Positions 52,533-59,504 of a stretch of 64,000 bases of DNA are shown here, piece after piece. Each line of letters opens with the position of its first letter. The first letter of the stretch is position 1. Source of the stretch: Photorhabdus akhurstii (GTDB lineage Bacteria > Pseudomonadota > Gammaproteobacteria > Enterobacterales > Enterobacteriaceae); NCBI RefSeq assembly GCF_018448925.1, contig NZ_RCWE01000002.1, positions 1-64,000 of the forward strand, in the 5' to 3' direction. The notes below the pieces were generated by a model that saw nothing but the letters and a program-made list of their open reading frames with translations, made no database searches and had not been told where the DNA came from. The translations under genes were made by a program, and so were the position numbers.

Positions 52533-52670
52533 TTAGCAGGGACTTTCCGTATGTTTGGCTTTGTTAGCCTCAATGAAAGCATTAACCATAGCGGTTTTAT
52601 TTTTGCGGTTACGAACGTAGTCAGCCTGAGTTGCCTTCTTCTTGGTTGCTGTAGCACGTTTTAACAACAT
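52533..52670 (-). CDS. Unrecognised small basic protein
   Basis: The 45-residue frame begins MLLKRATATKKKATQADYVR and ends TESPC. It has an ideal AGGAGG seven bases upstream, which is the main support. It is very basic at the N-terminus. Its first 50 bases overlap the end of the next gene in another frame, so the two would be coupled. Possibly a regulator or antitoxin-like partner; no family recognised. Confidence 0.5.
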   Translation of the reverse strand: MLLKRATATKKKATQADYVRNRKNKTAMVNAFIEANKAKHTESPC

Positions 52671-53154
52671 AATCGCCTCCTCCTAAATCTTCATACTCTA
52701 ATATTAATCTTGATTGTACCTTTTGTAAAAGTCTTTCATAGGTTCTTTTATGAGAATCACTGTAACCACTAAAGTACAAGTAATGAACTTTAGATTCTTC
52801 AATATAATCCAGAATGTATGATATTAAAACATTAAAAAGGTAGTTATTTTCATTTCTATTGTAATGAACAGTTTTATCTATTTTATCAAATGGAGTCCTA
52901 CCATTTAATTCGTCCGTAGGGATTAATTCATAAGCTTGATCGAAAAAGATAATAGACACAGCAAATAAAATTTTGGGATTAATATCGTACACTTTAGCAA
53001 TTCTTTCGGCTCCGACAACATCGTCAGTTAATGGAAAGAATACCAACCGAAAGGTTTGTGGTTTTTTGCCGTTAAAAGTGAATTCAATGTCATAACTGCT
53101 AATCTTACCGATTCCACCAATGATTTTGTTCTTGAGACTATGATACTTGGTCAT
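52621..53154 (-). CDS. Unrecognised 177-residue protein
   Basis: The protein opens MTKYHSLKNKIIGGIGKISS and contains FTFNGKKPQTFRLVFFPLTD (~30) and KTVHYNRNENNYLFNVLISY (~95), with KVHYLYFSGYSDSHKRTYER near 135. It is soluble with no signal peptide. Its later part resembles DUF6934-like proteins in layout only. Low G+C and isolated between hrpA and the cassette array, it is probably acquired. It overlaps the 45-residue frame downstream. Confidence 0.6.
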   Translation of the reverse strand: MTKYHSLKNKIIGGIGKISSYDIEFTFNGKKPQTFRLVFFPLTDDVVGAERIAKVYDINPKILFAVSIIFFDQAYELIPTDELNGRTPFDKIDKTVHYNRNENNYLFNVLISYILDYIEESKVHYLYFSGYSDSHKRTYERLLQKVQSRLILEYEDLGGGDYVVKTCYSNQEEGNSG

Positions 53155-53260
53155 TCTTTAACACTGTTGCTGTTTGAGTAGTGGTTTGTTATACCAATAT
53201 TACTTTGTCACTATTCTTTCTAATTGCCTAATATGCGAGTGGGTTCCAAATTTTATGTAA

Positions 53261-53365
53261 TTGCGTCATCCAGCTAATTGGGTTTCCACGTCTGGTCACA
53301 AATTTATCTGTGACGTATTTGACTTACCCGAACCTAAACCTTCACGTTAATTTTGGATAATTATA
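53261..53365 (+). repeat. 105-base direct repeat, copy 1
   Basis: The segment starting TTGCGTCATCCAGCTAAT recurs at 55076-55180 with only a few changes. It marks the left end of the duplicated unit. Confidence 0.9.
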
Positions 53366-53675
53366 GTATTCATAAAAGCCGGAGGACCAGTGATTGGCTG
53401 GCCTGTCATCCTAAATTTAACCTATTTTAAGTTCGTTCCAGGCACTTCCGTTAGATTCGGTGACCAATATGGATGTATCTTTATTGATCGGGGCTTTCTG
53501 TTAACTGTCATAAAAGCGACTTAGGTCTCTGAAATTGGATGAGATCATGACTACGATTGGGGCACTGCCGTACAGACATTTTAGAAATCAGAATTCCTAA
53601 CTACCTGCTCTAACCTCAAGTTAGGGATGGCTTCTGGTTGTTAAATTTGTTGAACTAGGGGGGCAATCCAACTAT

Positions 53676-53692
53676 TATCACGTTATGTGATA
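53676..53692. promoter_or_regulatory. Inverted repeat in leader of cassette 1
   Basis: TATCAC, five bases, GTGATA. A second inverted repeat follows at 53694-53724 but is degraded here compared with the perfect version before cassette 2. Likely an operator of an unknown regulator. Confidence 0.5.
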
Positions 53693-53774
53693 TAAATTTA
53701 TTCATGTTAAGTGGCATAAACTTGATAACGGCTAATCATCTATTCACTTGAATTTCATAATGTTAGGAGGCTAT

Positions 53775-54125
53775 ATGAGGACTGAACACACCAGATCTAT
53801 ACAGACTATTAGCCACTCAACAGAAGTTATCAATTCTTTTTTTGATGAACCATCACAAAGGATGTTCTCTGTTAGACGCTTAAGCTGTAGGGTTGATATT
53901 AAGTGTCAACTGTTTATCGTTACTGTTGAAAATGCAGACAATTCAAGCAAGTTCCGAGTGATCCCATATGCTGAACTTACAGTGTGTAAAGACAAAGTAA
54001 GATACCTTGTAAATCCGGTATATCAATATCCTGAACTGAAAGATAGATTGCCTTCAATAAATACCAGTATTGAAAAAACTGTTTGTGATTTTATTCAGAA
54101 ATATAGTCCTGTTGCTAATGTGTAG
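53775..54125 (+). CDS. Cassette 1 first gene: unrecognised 116-residue protein
   Basis: The protein starts MRTEHTRSIQTISHSTEVI, identical to its paralogue at 55441, then diverges (roughly 40 percent identical after residue 19). The middle alternates hydrophobic residues in a beta-rich pattern (LFIVTVENADNSSKFRVIPY, AELTVCKDKVRYLVNP), with a C-terminal helix. ATG follows AGGAGG by four bases. Twelve bases before the GNAT-like gene, clearly one operon. Family unknown; it could be a small partner or inhibitor of the second protein. Confidence 0.65.
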   Translation: MRTEHTRSIQTISHSTEVINSFFDEPSQRMFSVRRLSCRVDIKCQLFIVTVENADNSSKFRVIPYAELTVCKDKVRYLVNPVYQYPELKDRLPSINTSIEKTVCDFIQKYSPVANV

Positions 54126-54136
54126 CTGAGATAAAG

Positions 54137-54859
54137 ATGGCCCCTGACCTGAACGATTCATACACCAAAGATTTAAGTAGAAAACCTGACTGTATAAAAG
54201 AAGAGATTGTAGGAAATTTTTACCACTTATCAAAAGGTGGTGATTTATTAGAGGTGACTGAGTACCTCTTGAGTGGTAGTGAGTATCATTACTACATAGG
54301 GATCATTCGATTAGGATGTTTCACTGATGATTATTATAGGTCTCAGTCTCTTGAGATGCTTGATTCCGGCTACAGCGAAGGTGAAATCATCCAGCATCTA
54401 ATAGATCTTGATATGCACAATCCTGATGAGGATGAGTTAATAGGTCGCATTGCATACAATGATTTTATTTTCTATGACTGTGGTATAAAAAAGACGGGTA
54501 AGCAGATAAAGGGGGCGTTTATTTCGTCAGATTATCAGGCAGCAGGTCTGGGACGCTCAATATATAGAAGATTAGTTTTAAAGCACGATTATATTATTTG
54601 CGATAACATTCAAAGTGTTGCTGGCGGTACTTTGTGGGCGAGTGGAATAATAACACTAGCTGATGTTAGGGTATATGACACCATACGACATGAATTTGTC
54701 GATGTGCTAACAGAAGGTGGAATTGGGATTAATGGTGTTAAACCTTGGAGCGCCACGCATCTATCTATGAGTGAGCTTTCTCGATGGGAACCGAACTCGA
54801 TATCTCATGATTGCTGCCACCATATAGTTAACATCATTAGTAAAGATCCTCATTTATAA
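54137..54859 (+). CDS. Cassette 1 second gene: GNAT-like protein
   Basis: The 240-residue protein has a GNAT-type acyl-CoA loop, QAAGLGRSIYRRLV (residues 134-147), preceded by strand KQIKGAFISSDY and followed by HDYIICDNIQSVAGGTLWAS, a pattern seen in phage-encoded GNAT-like proteins. The N-terminal ~95 residues are helical and acidic. It is paralogous to the gene at 55809. Start is ATG at 54137. Substrate unknown; it may modify a macromolecule. Confidence 0.7.
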   Translation: MAPDLNDSYTKDLSRKPDCIKEEIVGNFYHLSKGGDLLEVTEYLLSGSEYHYYIGIIRLGCFTDDYYRSQSLEMLDSGYSEGEIIQHLIDLDMHNPDEDELIGRIAYNDFIFYDCGIKKTGKQIKGAFISSDYQAAGLGRSIYRRLVLKHDYIICDNIQSVAGGTLWASGIITLADVRVYDTIRHEFVDVLTEGGIGINGVKPWSATHLSMSELSRWEPNSISHDCCHHIVNIISKDPHL

Positions 54860-54953
54860 ACTTGCCAATAGGTATTATCTTACCAATAGTGATAGGATAG
54901 TACATAGTCATTAAATTGTCGTCATTAATAGAATAATTATTTTATGGTCTTAT

Positions 54954-55037
54954 TCAGATTTTTTCATTCCAGCTATCAAAATGGATTATATTTCCATCAT
55001 TGTGCTTCCAGGTGATTTTTTCGTAGCGAAGCCCAAC
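54954..55037 (-). pseudogene. hcp: Fragment of hcp 3' end
   Basis: These 84 bases match the last codons of the intact hcp (56753-56836), with only a few changes. Similarity also extends into the hcp downstream flank (54872 onward against 56677 onward). The fragment is the remnant left by duplication. Confidence 0.88.
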
Positions 55038-55075
55038 CAGTGTAGTCAGTTATTTACTAATGTGATCATCTACTG

Positions 55076-55180
55076 TTGCGTCATCCAGCTAATCGGGTTT
55101 CCACGCCTGGTCACAAATTTATCTGTGACGTATTTGACTTACCCGAACCTAAACCTTCACGTTAATTTTGGATAATTATA
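55076..55180 (+). repeat. 105-base direct repeat, copy 2
   Basis: Second copy of the segment at 53261-53365. It is joined directly to sequence matching 53553 onward, a 187-base deletion relative to copy 1. Confidence 0.9.
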
Positions 55181-55340
55181 CGATTGGGGCACTACCGCAC
55201 AGACATTTTAGAAATCAGAATTCCTAACCTAACCTCAAGGTAAGTATAGCTTAAAATCTGAAACATTTTGGTACATCACAGAGCAGTAAAACACAACTTT
55301 GGTTGTTAAATTTGTTGAACTAGGGGGGCAATCCAACTAT

Positions 55341-55389
55341 TATCACGTTATGTGATATAAATTTATGTCATGTTAAGTGACATAAATTT
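55341..55389. promoter_or_regulatory. Paired inverted repeats in leader of cassette 2
   Basis: First: TATCAC (55341-55346) and GTGATA (55352-55357). Second: AAATTTATGTCA (55359-55370) and TGACATAAATTT (55378-55389), a perfect 12-base inverted repeat with a seven-base spacer. They lie about 52 bases upstream of the start codon. Probable operator; factor unknown. Confidence 0.6.
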
Positions 55390-55440
55390 GATAACTGCTA
55401 ATCATCTATTCACTTGAATTTCATAATGTTAGGAGGCTAT

Positions 55441-55791
55441 ATGAGGACTGAACACACCAGATCTATACAGACTATTAGCCACTCAACAGAAGTTATTGAC
55501 TCTTTTAAAGATAATAATACAAATAAACTCTTTTTTGTTCTCCGTCTCAGTGAACGACAAGATGTTAATAGGCAGTTATTCATAGTAACTCTTAAAGATG
55601 ATAATAAGAGTGATAATTTCTATGTGGTCCCATTTGCCGAATTAGTTGTCAGAAGGGAAAGAGTGAAATATCTTGTTTCTCCTGAGAAGCAATATCCAGA
55701 ATACAATGGCAATATTGATGCCATCATGAAACATATTGAATCCGTTGTTAAAAACTTTATTGATAATTTCAAACTAACGACTGTCCATTAA
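55441..55791 (+). CDS. Cassette 2 first gene: unrecognised 116-residue protein
   Basis: Paralogue of the gene at 53775. The leader and first 19 codons are near-identical at the DNA level; the body differs (NKLFFVLRLSERQDV, LFIVTLKDDNKSDNFYVVPF, RRERVKYLVSPEKQYPEY). ATG lies after AGGAGG with a four-base gap. Seventeen bases separate it from its GNAT-like partner. Function unknown. Confidence 0.65.
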   Translation: MRTEHTRSIQTISHSTEVIDSFKDNNTNKLFFVLRLSERQDVNRQLFIVTLKDDNKSDNFYVVPFAELVVRRERVKYLVSPEKQYPEYNGNIDAIMKHIESVVKNFIDNFKLTTVH

Positions 55792-55808
55792 ATCTTACAG
55801 GGATAGCG

Positions 55809-56531
55809 ATGGCTCCTAACCTTATTAGTTCATATTCAAAGGACTTGAGCAGAAAGCCAAGTTGTGTTTCAGAGAATATTATAGACGAATTTCATCATCT
55901 ATCATTGGAAGATGATTTGTTGAAAATTATAGAATACGCCCTTGTCGGGAGTGAATATCATTACTATTCAGAAATAGTTTATATGGGTTGTTCGACCGCT
56001 AATTTCTACTCTGAATATGCCGAACACTTAAGAGAATGTGGGTATAGCTCTGAGCGGATTATTAATGAATTGCTTTCTCTTGATATGCATGAGGAGTCAG
56101 AGGACACTTTAATTGGCAGAATTGCATATAATGACTTTAACTTTGTCGATAAAGGGATAACCAAAACTGGCAAGCAGATAAGAGCTATTGAAGTATCAGA
56201 AGATTTTCGGAGATCTGGTTTGGCTCGTTCGGTTTATAACATCTTGTTATTAAAACATGGACATATTATTTGCGACAATATTCAGAGCTTGGCAGGTGGT
56301 GCTTTGTGGGCTTCTGGTATTATTAAGTTGGGTGATGTCCGTATTTACGACGTTATTAAAAAACAGTTCATAGATGTATTGACTCCATATGGTATAGGGG
56401 TTAATGGTATTATTCCCTGGAGTGCTTTAGACTTGCCTGTTAGTGAGTTATCTAAGTGGGACCCAAGACCTTTATCGCCCGAATCTTGCCACCATATAGT
56501 TAACATCATTAGTAAAGATTCTCATTCATAA
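55809..56531 (+). CDS. Cassette 2 second gene: GNAT-like protein
   Basis: 240 residues, the same length as its paralogue at 54137 and clearly homologous. The acyl-CoA loop is RRSGLARSVYNILL (Arg-x-x-Gly-x-Ala pattern), followed by GHIICDNIQSLAGGALWASG. The last 13 codons (HHIVNIISKDSHS) are almost the same DNA as in cassette 1, while the middle is diverged. It is convergent with hcp. Confidence 0.7.
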   Translation: MAPNLISSYSKDLSRKPSCVSENIIDEFHHLSLEDDLLKIIEYALVGSEYHYYSEIVYMGCSTANFYSEYAEHLRECGYSSERIINELLSLDMHEESEDTLIGRIAYNDFNFVDKGITKTGKQIRAIEVSEDFRRSGLARSVYNILLLKHGHIICDNIQSLAGGALWASGIIKLGDVRIYDVIKKQFIDVLTPYGIGVNGIIPWSALDLPVSELSKWDPRPLSPESCHHIVNIISKDSHS

Positions 56532-56752
56532 ACTTGCCTCTCGCGTTTTTTTATATCTGGCCGTTTAAGACTGAAATGAACCCTGAAAATTGAATGCTTA
56601 ACAATTAGAGGTTCACTTCATCGTCTATTATGTTTGCTTAAATATTCCATAATTAGAGGGCAATAGAGGAAATGGGTATTATCATACTAATAGTGATAAT
56701 ACATAACCATTAAATTGTCGTCATTAATAGAATAATTATTCTATGGTCTTAT

Positions 56753-57238
56753 TCAGATTTTTTCATTCCAGCTATCAGAATGGATTATATTTCCATCATT
56801 GTGCTTCCAGGTGATTTTTTCATAGCGAAGTTCAACGATTTCCATATGATTGAATTTATCTTTTGATGAATCTTTTATATCTAACATAACAGGAACAATA
56901 TTAACCACCTTTACATTTTCCATGAAAGTATTGAAATACTCTTTCTCTTGCCCATGCTCATTTATTTTATACCATTTAAGCTCTGCTGATTTTAATGTTT
57001 GTCCTGTGGTTAATGCTTTATAAAGGTATGGGGATGACGAATCAATTTCTTTCTCAATCATAAATGGAATATGTTTCCTCGTTCCAGTTAATTTTCCTGT
57101 ATTATCATCAGTGGCGATACTGACGCTATGATGAAGACCTAAAATCTCAATACTGCCTTCTCTACCATAGACATCAGCGGAACCTTTAATATCTGCTCCG
57201 CCGTCGTCTTTTATGTACATATATAGAGGAATAGCCAT
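56753..57238 (-). CDS. hcp: Hcp, type VI secretion tube protein
   Basis: The 161-residue Hcp forms hexameric rings of the type VI tube and can carry effectors in its lumen. Family features are MAIPLYMYIKDDGGADIKGS at the start, HIPFMIEKEIDSSSPYLYKA near 56, TTGQTLKSAELKWY near 77, and VELRYEKITWKHNDGNIIHS near the end. Its start lies 3 bases after the immunity-type gene upstream, so it is last in a three-gene operon. Its final codons are duplicated at 54954-55037. Confidence 0.93.
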   Translation of the reverse strand: MAIPLYMYIKDDGGADIKGSADVYGREGSIEILGLHHSVSIATDDNTGKLTGTRKHIPFMIEKEIDSSSPYLYKALTTGQTLKSAELKWYKINEHGQEKEYFNTFMENVKVVNIVPVMLDIKDSSKDKFNHMEIVELRYEKITWKHNDGNIIHSDSWNEKI

Positions 57239-57240
57239 GA

Positions 57241-57768
57241 TTAATCTCCTTCAGAAAACGATTTTGAATTACCTGTGGTAGAAATAAGCTTTTGTAAGCA
57301 TTTTTCACCACTTTTACTTTTATACAGTGCACGAATACTATCAACGACATACTGATTTAATTCTGCTTCTGTTCCTTGATAAAAAGGTAGAGAACAGACA
57401 GAATCAGTGCTAATTGAAATATTGGAATCATCAAGAATAGATAATACTCCGTTTACGTTTTTCGGTAATGCAGTTGCTAATGCTGTTGATAGCGTTTCTG
57501 ATGAATGGGCATCACTTCCTTTTGCAAGCAAAGGCGCTACTTTGAGCCATGCTATATCTCCACTTGCAATGTGATCTGTTATATAATCCCATTCTCCGTT
57601 GTCTCCTTCTGGCATATTTTTAATTACTGCTCTTGCACCTTGCTGTTTTATTTGTAGGCTCAACTGCTCTGGTGTTAAATTTGGATATGGATTTTTAGCT
57701 GTAATATGACGATCCACGGCCAGTGAGCTAGATGATGTCAGTATTAAAAGTAAAACTAGTTTTTTCAT
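57241..57768 (-). CDS. Probable periplasmic immunity protein for the Tlde1-like effector
   Basis: The 175-residue protein has a signal peptide (MKKLVLLLILTSSSSLA, cleavage before VDRH), so it should reach the periplasm, where a peptidoglycan-targeting effector acts. Its position directly after the effector, with an ATGA overlap, and before hcp is that of an immunity gene. Two cysteines (in DSVCSLPFY and GEKCLQKL) may form a disulfide. Sequence alone does not place it in a known immunity family; the role is inferred from context. Confidence 0.75.
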   Translation of the reverse strand: MKKLVLLLILTSSSSLAVDRHITAKNPYPNLTPEQLSLQIKQQGARAVIKNMPEGDNGEWDYITDHIASGDIAWLKVAPLLAKGSDAHSSETLSTALATALPKNVNGVLSILDDSNISISTDSVCSLPFYQGTEAELNQYVVDSIRALYKSKSGEKCLQKLISTTGNSKSFSEGD

Positions 57769-58127
57769 TCGACCACCAGAATTGTATCGCTAGAGTTGGC
57801 TATCTCTTTTCTGAGATTAGAGCCATTTATAATGATGCAACCATGTGATGCCTGCCGATATGTGCCATCCCGTCTGTCACCATGTATTCTGAAGAGAGAG
57901 CGTCCAAACGTGTTAGTTCCCATAATAGGGTCTAATATCACGGTAACCTTGGTTATTGAGTTAGAGTAACCGTTGATTCTGTAATAACCACGGGGAATTG
58001 GTCCTTCGCCTTCAACCTGTTCCATAGATGGGTTGTTTATTCCGGTTCCATGACCGCTATAGCCCTTTGCAATAAAAGAGCCGTTATGTGTAAGCACACC
58101 AGTGCTTTGTGAGTATTGCCAAGTCAT
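57765..58127 (-). CDS. Tlde1-like type VI effector (DUF2778 peptidoglycan enzyme)
   Basis: The 120-residue protein fits the Tlde1/DUF2778 family of type VI effectors, which act in the target periplasm as L,D-carboxypeptidase/L,D-transpeptidase-exchange enzymes and block wall cross-linking. It opens MTWQYSQSTGVLTHNGS, with GYSGHGTGINNPSMEQVEGE and GPIPRGYYRI. The catalytic region has His in FRIHGDRRDG and Cys in SHGCIIIN, the HxGD and S-x-G-C pairs. No signal peptide, as expected for cargo. ATG at 58127 with GGAAATAAGT upstream is preferred over 58139. Confidence 0.82.
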   Translation of the reverse strand: MTWQYSQSTGVLTHNGSFIAKGYSGHGTGINNPSMEQVEGEGPIPRGYYRINGYSNSITKVTVILDPIMGTNTFGRSLFRIHGDRRDGTYRQASHGCIIINGSNLRKEIANSSDTILVVE

Positions 58128-58492
58128 ACTTATTTCCATTAGTAAATATTAAGGAATTTAACTTTAAACTTAATAAACATTTTTAAAAGCATAATTTTGT
58201 AAAAAAAAGAAATTTTTTGTAAATTAATTTATGAAATTAATAAATTTTGACCTTATTATCTGGTTATTCAGCATGATTATTTTGAAAGTTTATCAACAAG
58301 ATTAAATGTTCCACTGAATTCAATAGGAGAAATGGAACTGACTCGTAAACGATGCGACTATATTAACGCATAACATGTTAATTAGTGAGAGTAATATTCT
58401 GAGTTTCCCCAAAAACCTTTAAGATAAAAATAATAAAATAACAGGGCATCAGCCAAGAAATAAAATTTCTATAACTGATGCAGATAAATTTA
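58128..58492. other. Intergenic region upstream of the effector operon
   Basis: The 365 A/T-rich bases hold the promoter region of the Tlde1-like operon and the 3' flank of the fimbrial operon. No gene or strong hairpin is seen. Confidence 0.5.
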
Positions 58493-59485
58493 TTACTGAT
58501 AAGTTAATGTCATTGTTGCCGTTACATTTGCCTGCCCAGGAGTAATATTGCGATCGGTCTGAAAATAGCGGGCGTGTAAAGGGATAGATAACTTCCCACC
58601 TGAATAACTATTACCAATATTTATTTGTGAGTGGATAATGACAGGTTGGTTGTTGTAAAGAATTTGCATACCCACACCGGAAGCAGTTGTGTGATTATCA
58701 TTTTGATCAAGCGCCCATACATGATATAAGTTGTTTTTTGCTCTCTTTCCGTCAAGCATTAATTGAATCTGAACATCATCATCACAATCTAAAATAACCT
58801 CAAAATCTTTCCCTCCTGCGGTACTGCTAATACCAGAAAAATCGATTTTTTTAATATCGCCCATAGGAACAGTGATATTGCTATCCTTCAATGAACAGCT
58901 TTTAGTAATAATTCGGGTATTTCCCAAACGGTAAGTATGCACGATGTGGTTATTTACTCGTGCTTGAATTAATTGTTCATTTTTGACAAAACCAGAGCCT
59001 GTTGTTGGCGCTATTTTTATTAGCTGAATTGTCAGATAACCCCATGTCTGACCACAATACCAACGACCAGAATTGTCGCAGCTTACAGGGTTATTAGCAA
59101 TACGTGGTAACCAGTCGATACCATAGCCGGGACCCCAGGTATTTATTCTGATGCCAACACCGGGAACACCGGACTCGTAAATAGCATCCTTGTTATAATC
59201 TGCGCTTTTATAGGATGTATATCCCCATGATGTATTAACGTTTGTATCGCAATAGAAAATATTGTTTTTGTTGGCTAATTCATCTGCACGATATTCGTAA
59301 ATCGTTGTGCCAATAGGTTGATCTCTTGGGACATATAAGGTTCCAAAAGAGAGATGAGTGATTTCTGGCTTAAATCCTTTCTCAAATTGGCAGTTAGCAG
59401 CAAGACTATAAGAACTAACGATTAAACCAATTAATAAATTGATGATAATGAACAAATACTTAAGTTTATTGTAAATATTAAACAT
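58493..59485 (-). CDS. Fimbrial tip adhesin
   Basis: The 330-residue two-domain adhesin has a signal peptide (~1-30, ending SYSLA), an N-terminal binding domain (to ~200) with many aromatic residues and cysteines (GRWYCGQTWGYLTIQLIKIA), and a C-terminal pilin domain (~205-330) ending TATMTLTYQ, the strand that accepts donor complementation. Last gene of a pilin-chaperone-usher-adhesin operon. Ligand unknown; the binding domain is not recognised as FimH or PapG. Confidence 0.85.
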   Translation of the reverse strand: MFNIYNKLKYLFIIINLLIGLIVSSYSLAANCQFEKGFKPEITHLSFGTLYVPRDQPIGTTIYEYRADELANKNNIFYCDTNVNTSWGYTSYKSADYNKDAIYESGVPGVGIRINTWGPGYGIDWLPRIANNPVSCDNSGRWYCGQTWGYLTIQLIKIAPTTGSGFVKNEQLIQARVNNHIVHTYRLGNTRIITKSCSLKDSNITVPMGDIKKIDFSGISSTAGGKDFEVILDCDDDVQIQLMLDGKRAKNNLYHVWALDQNDNHTTASGVGMQILYNNQPVIIHSQINIGNSYSGGKLSIPLHARYFQTDRNITPGQANVTATMTLTYQ

Positions 59486-59504
59486 AGCATTTTCCTGTAG
59501 GTTG

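Larger units (their letters stand above)
53155..53774. other. Non-coding region left of cassette 1
   Basis: It carries the left copy of the 105-base repeat (53261-53365), a stretch at 53552-53600 and the cassette leader 53628-53774, all repeated before cassette 2. Bases 53366-53551 are missing from the second copy. No gene is seen. Confidence 0.7.
54860..55440. other. Spacer between the two cassettes
   Basis: It contains the region normally found after hcp, a fragment of the hcp 3' end (54954-55037), the second 105-base repeat (55076-55180), and the leader of cassette 2. No gene is seen. Confidence 0.75.

Noticed and set aside
54981-55175. 64-codon + frame between the cassettes
   Set aside because: It runs antisense over the hcp fragment and across the 105-base repeat; it is a by-product of the duplication.
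56532-56752. Possible insertion-sequence remnant after cassette 2
   Set aside because: A motif GACTGAAATGAACC resembles one near 52514, but there is no transposase frame or matching inverted repeat.
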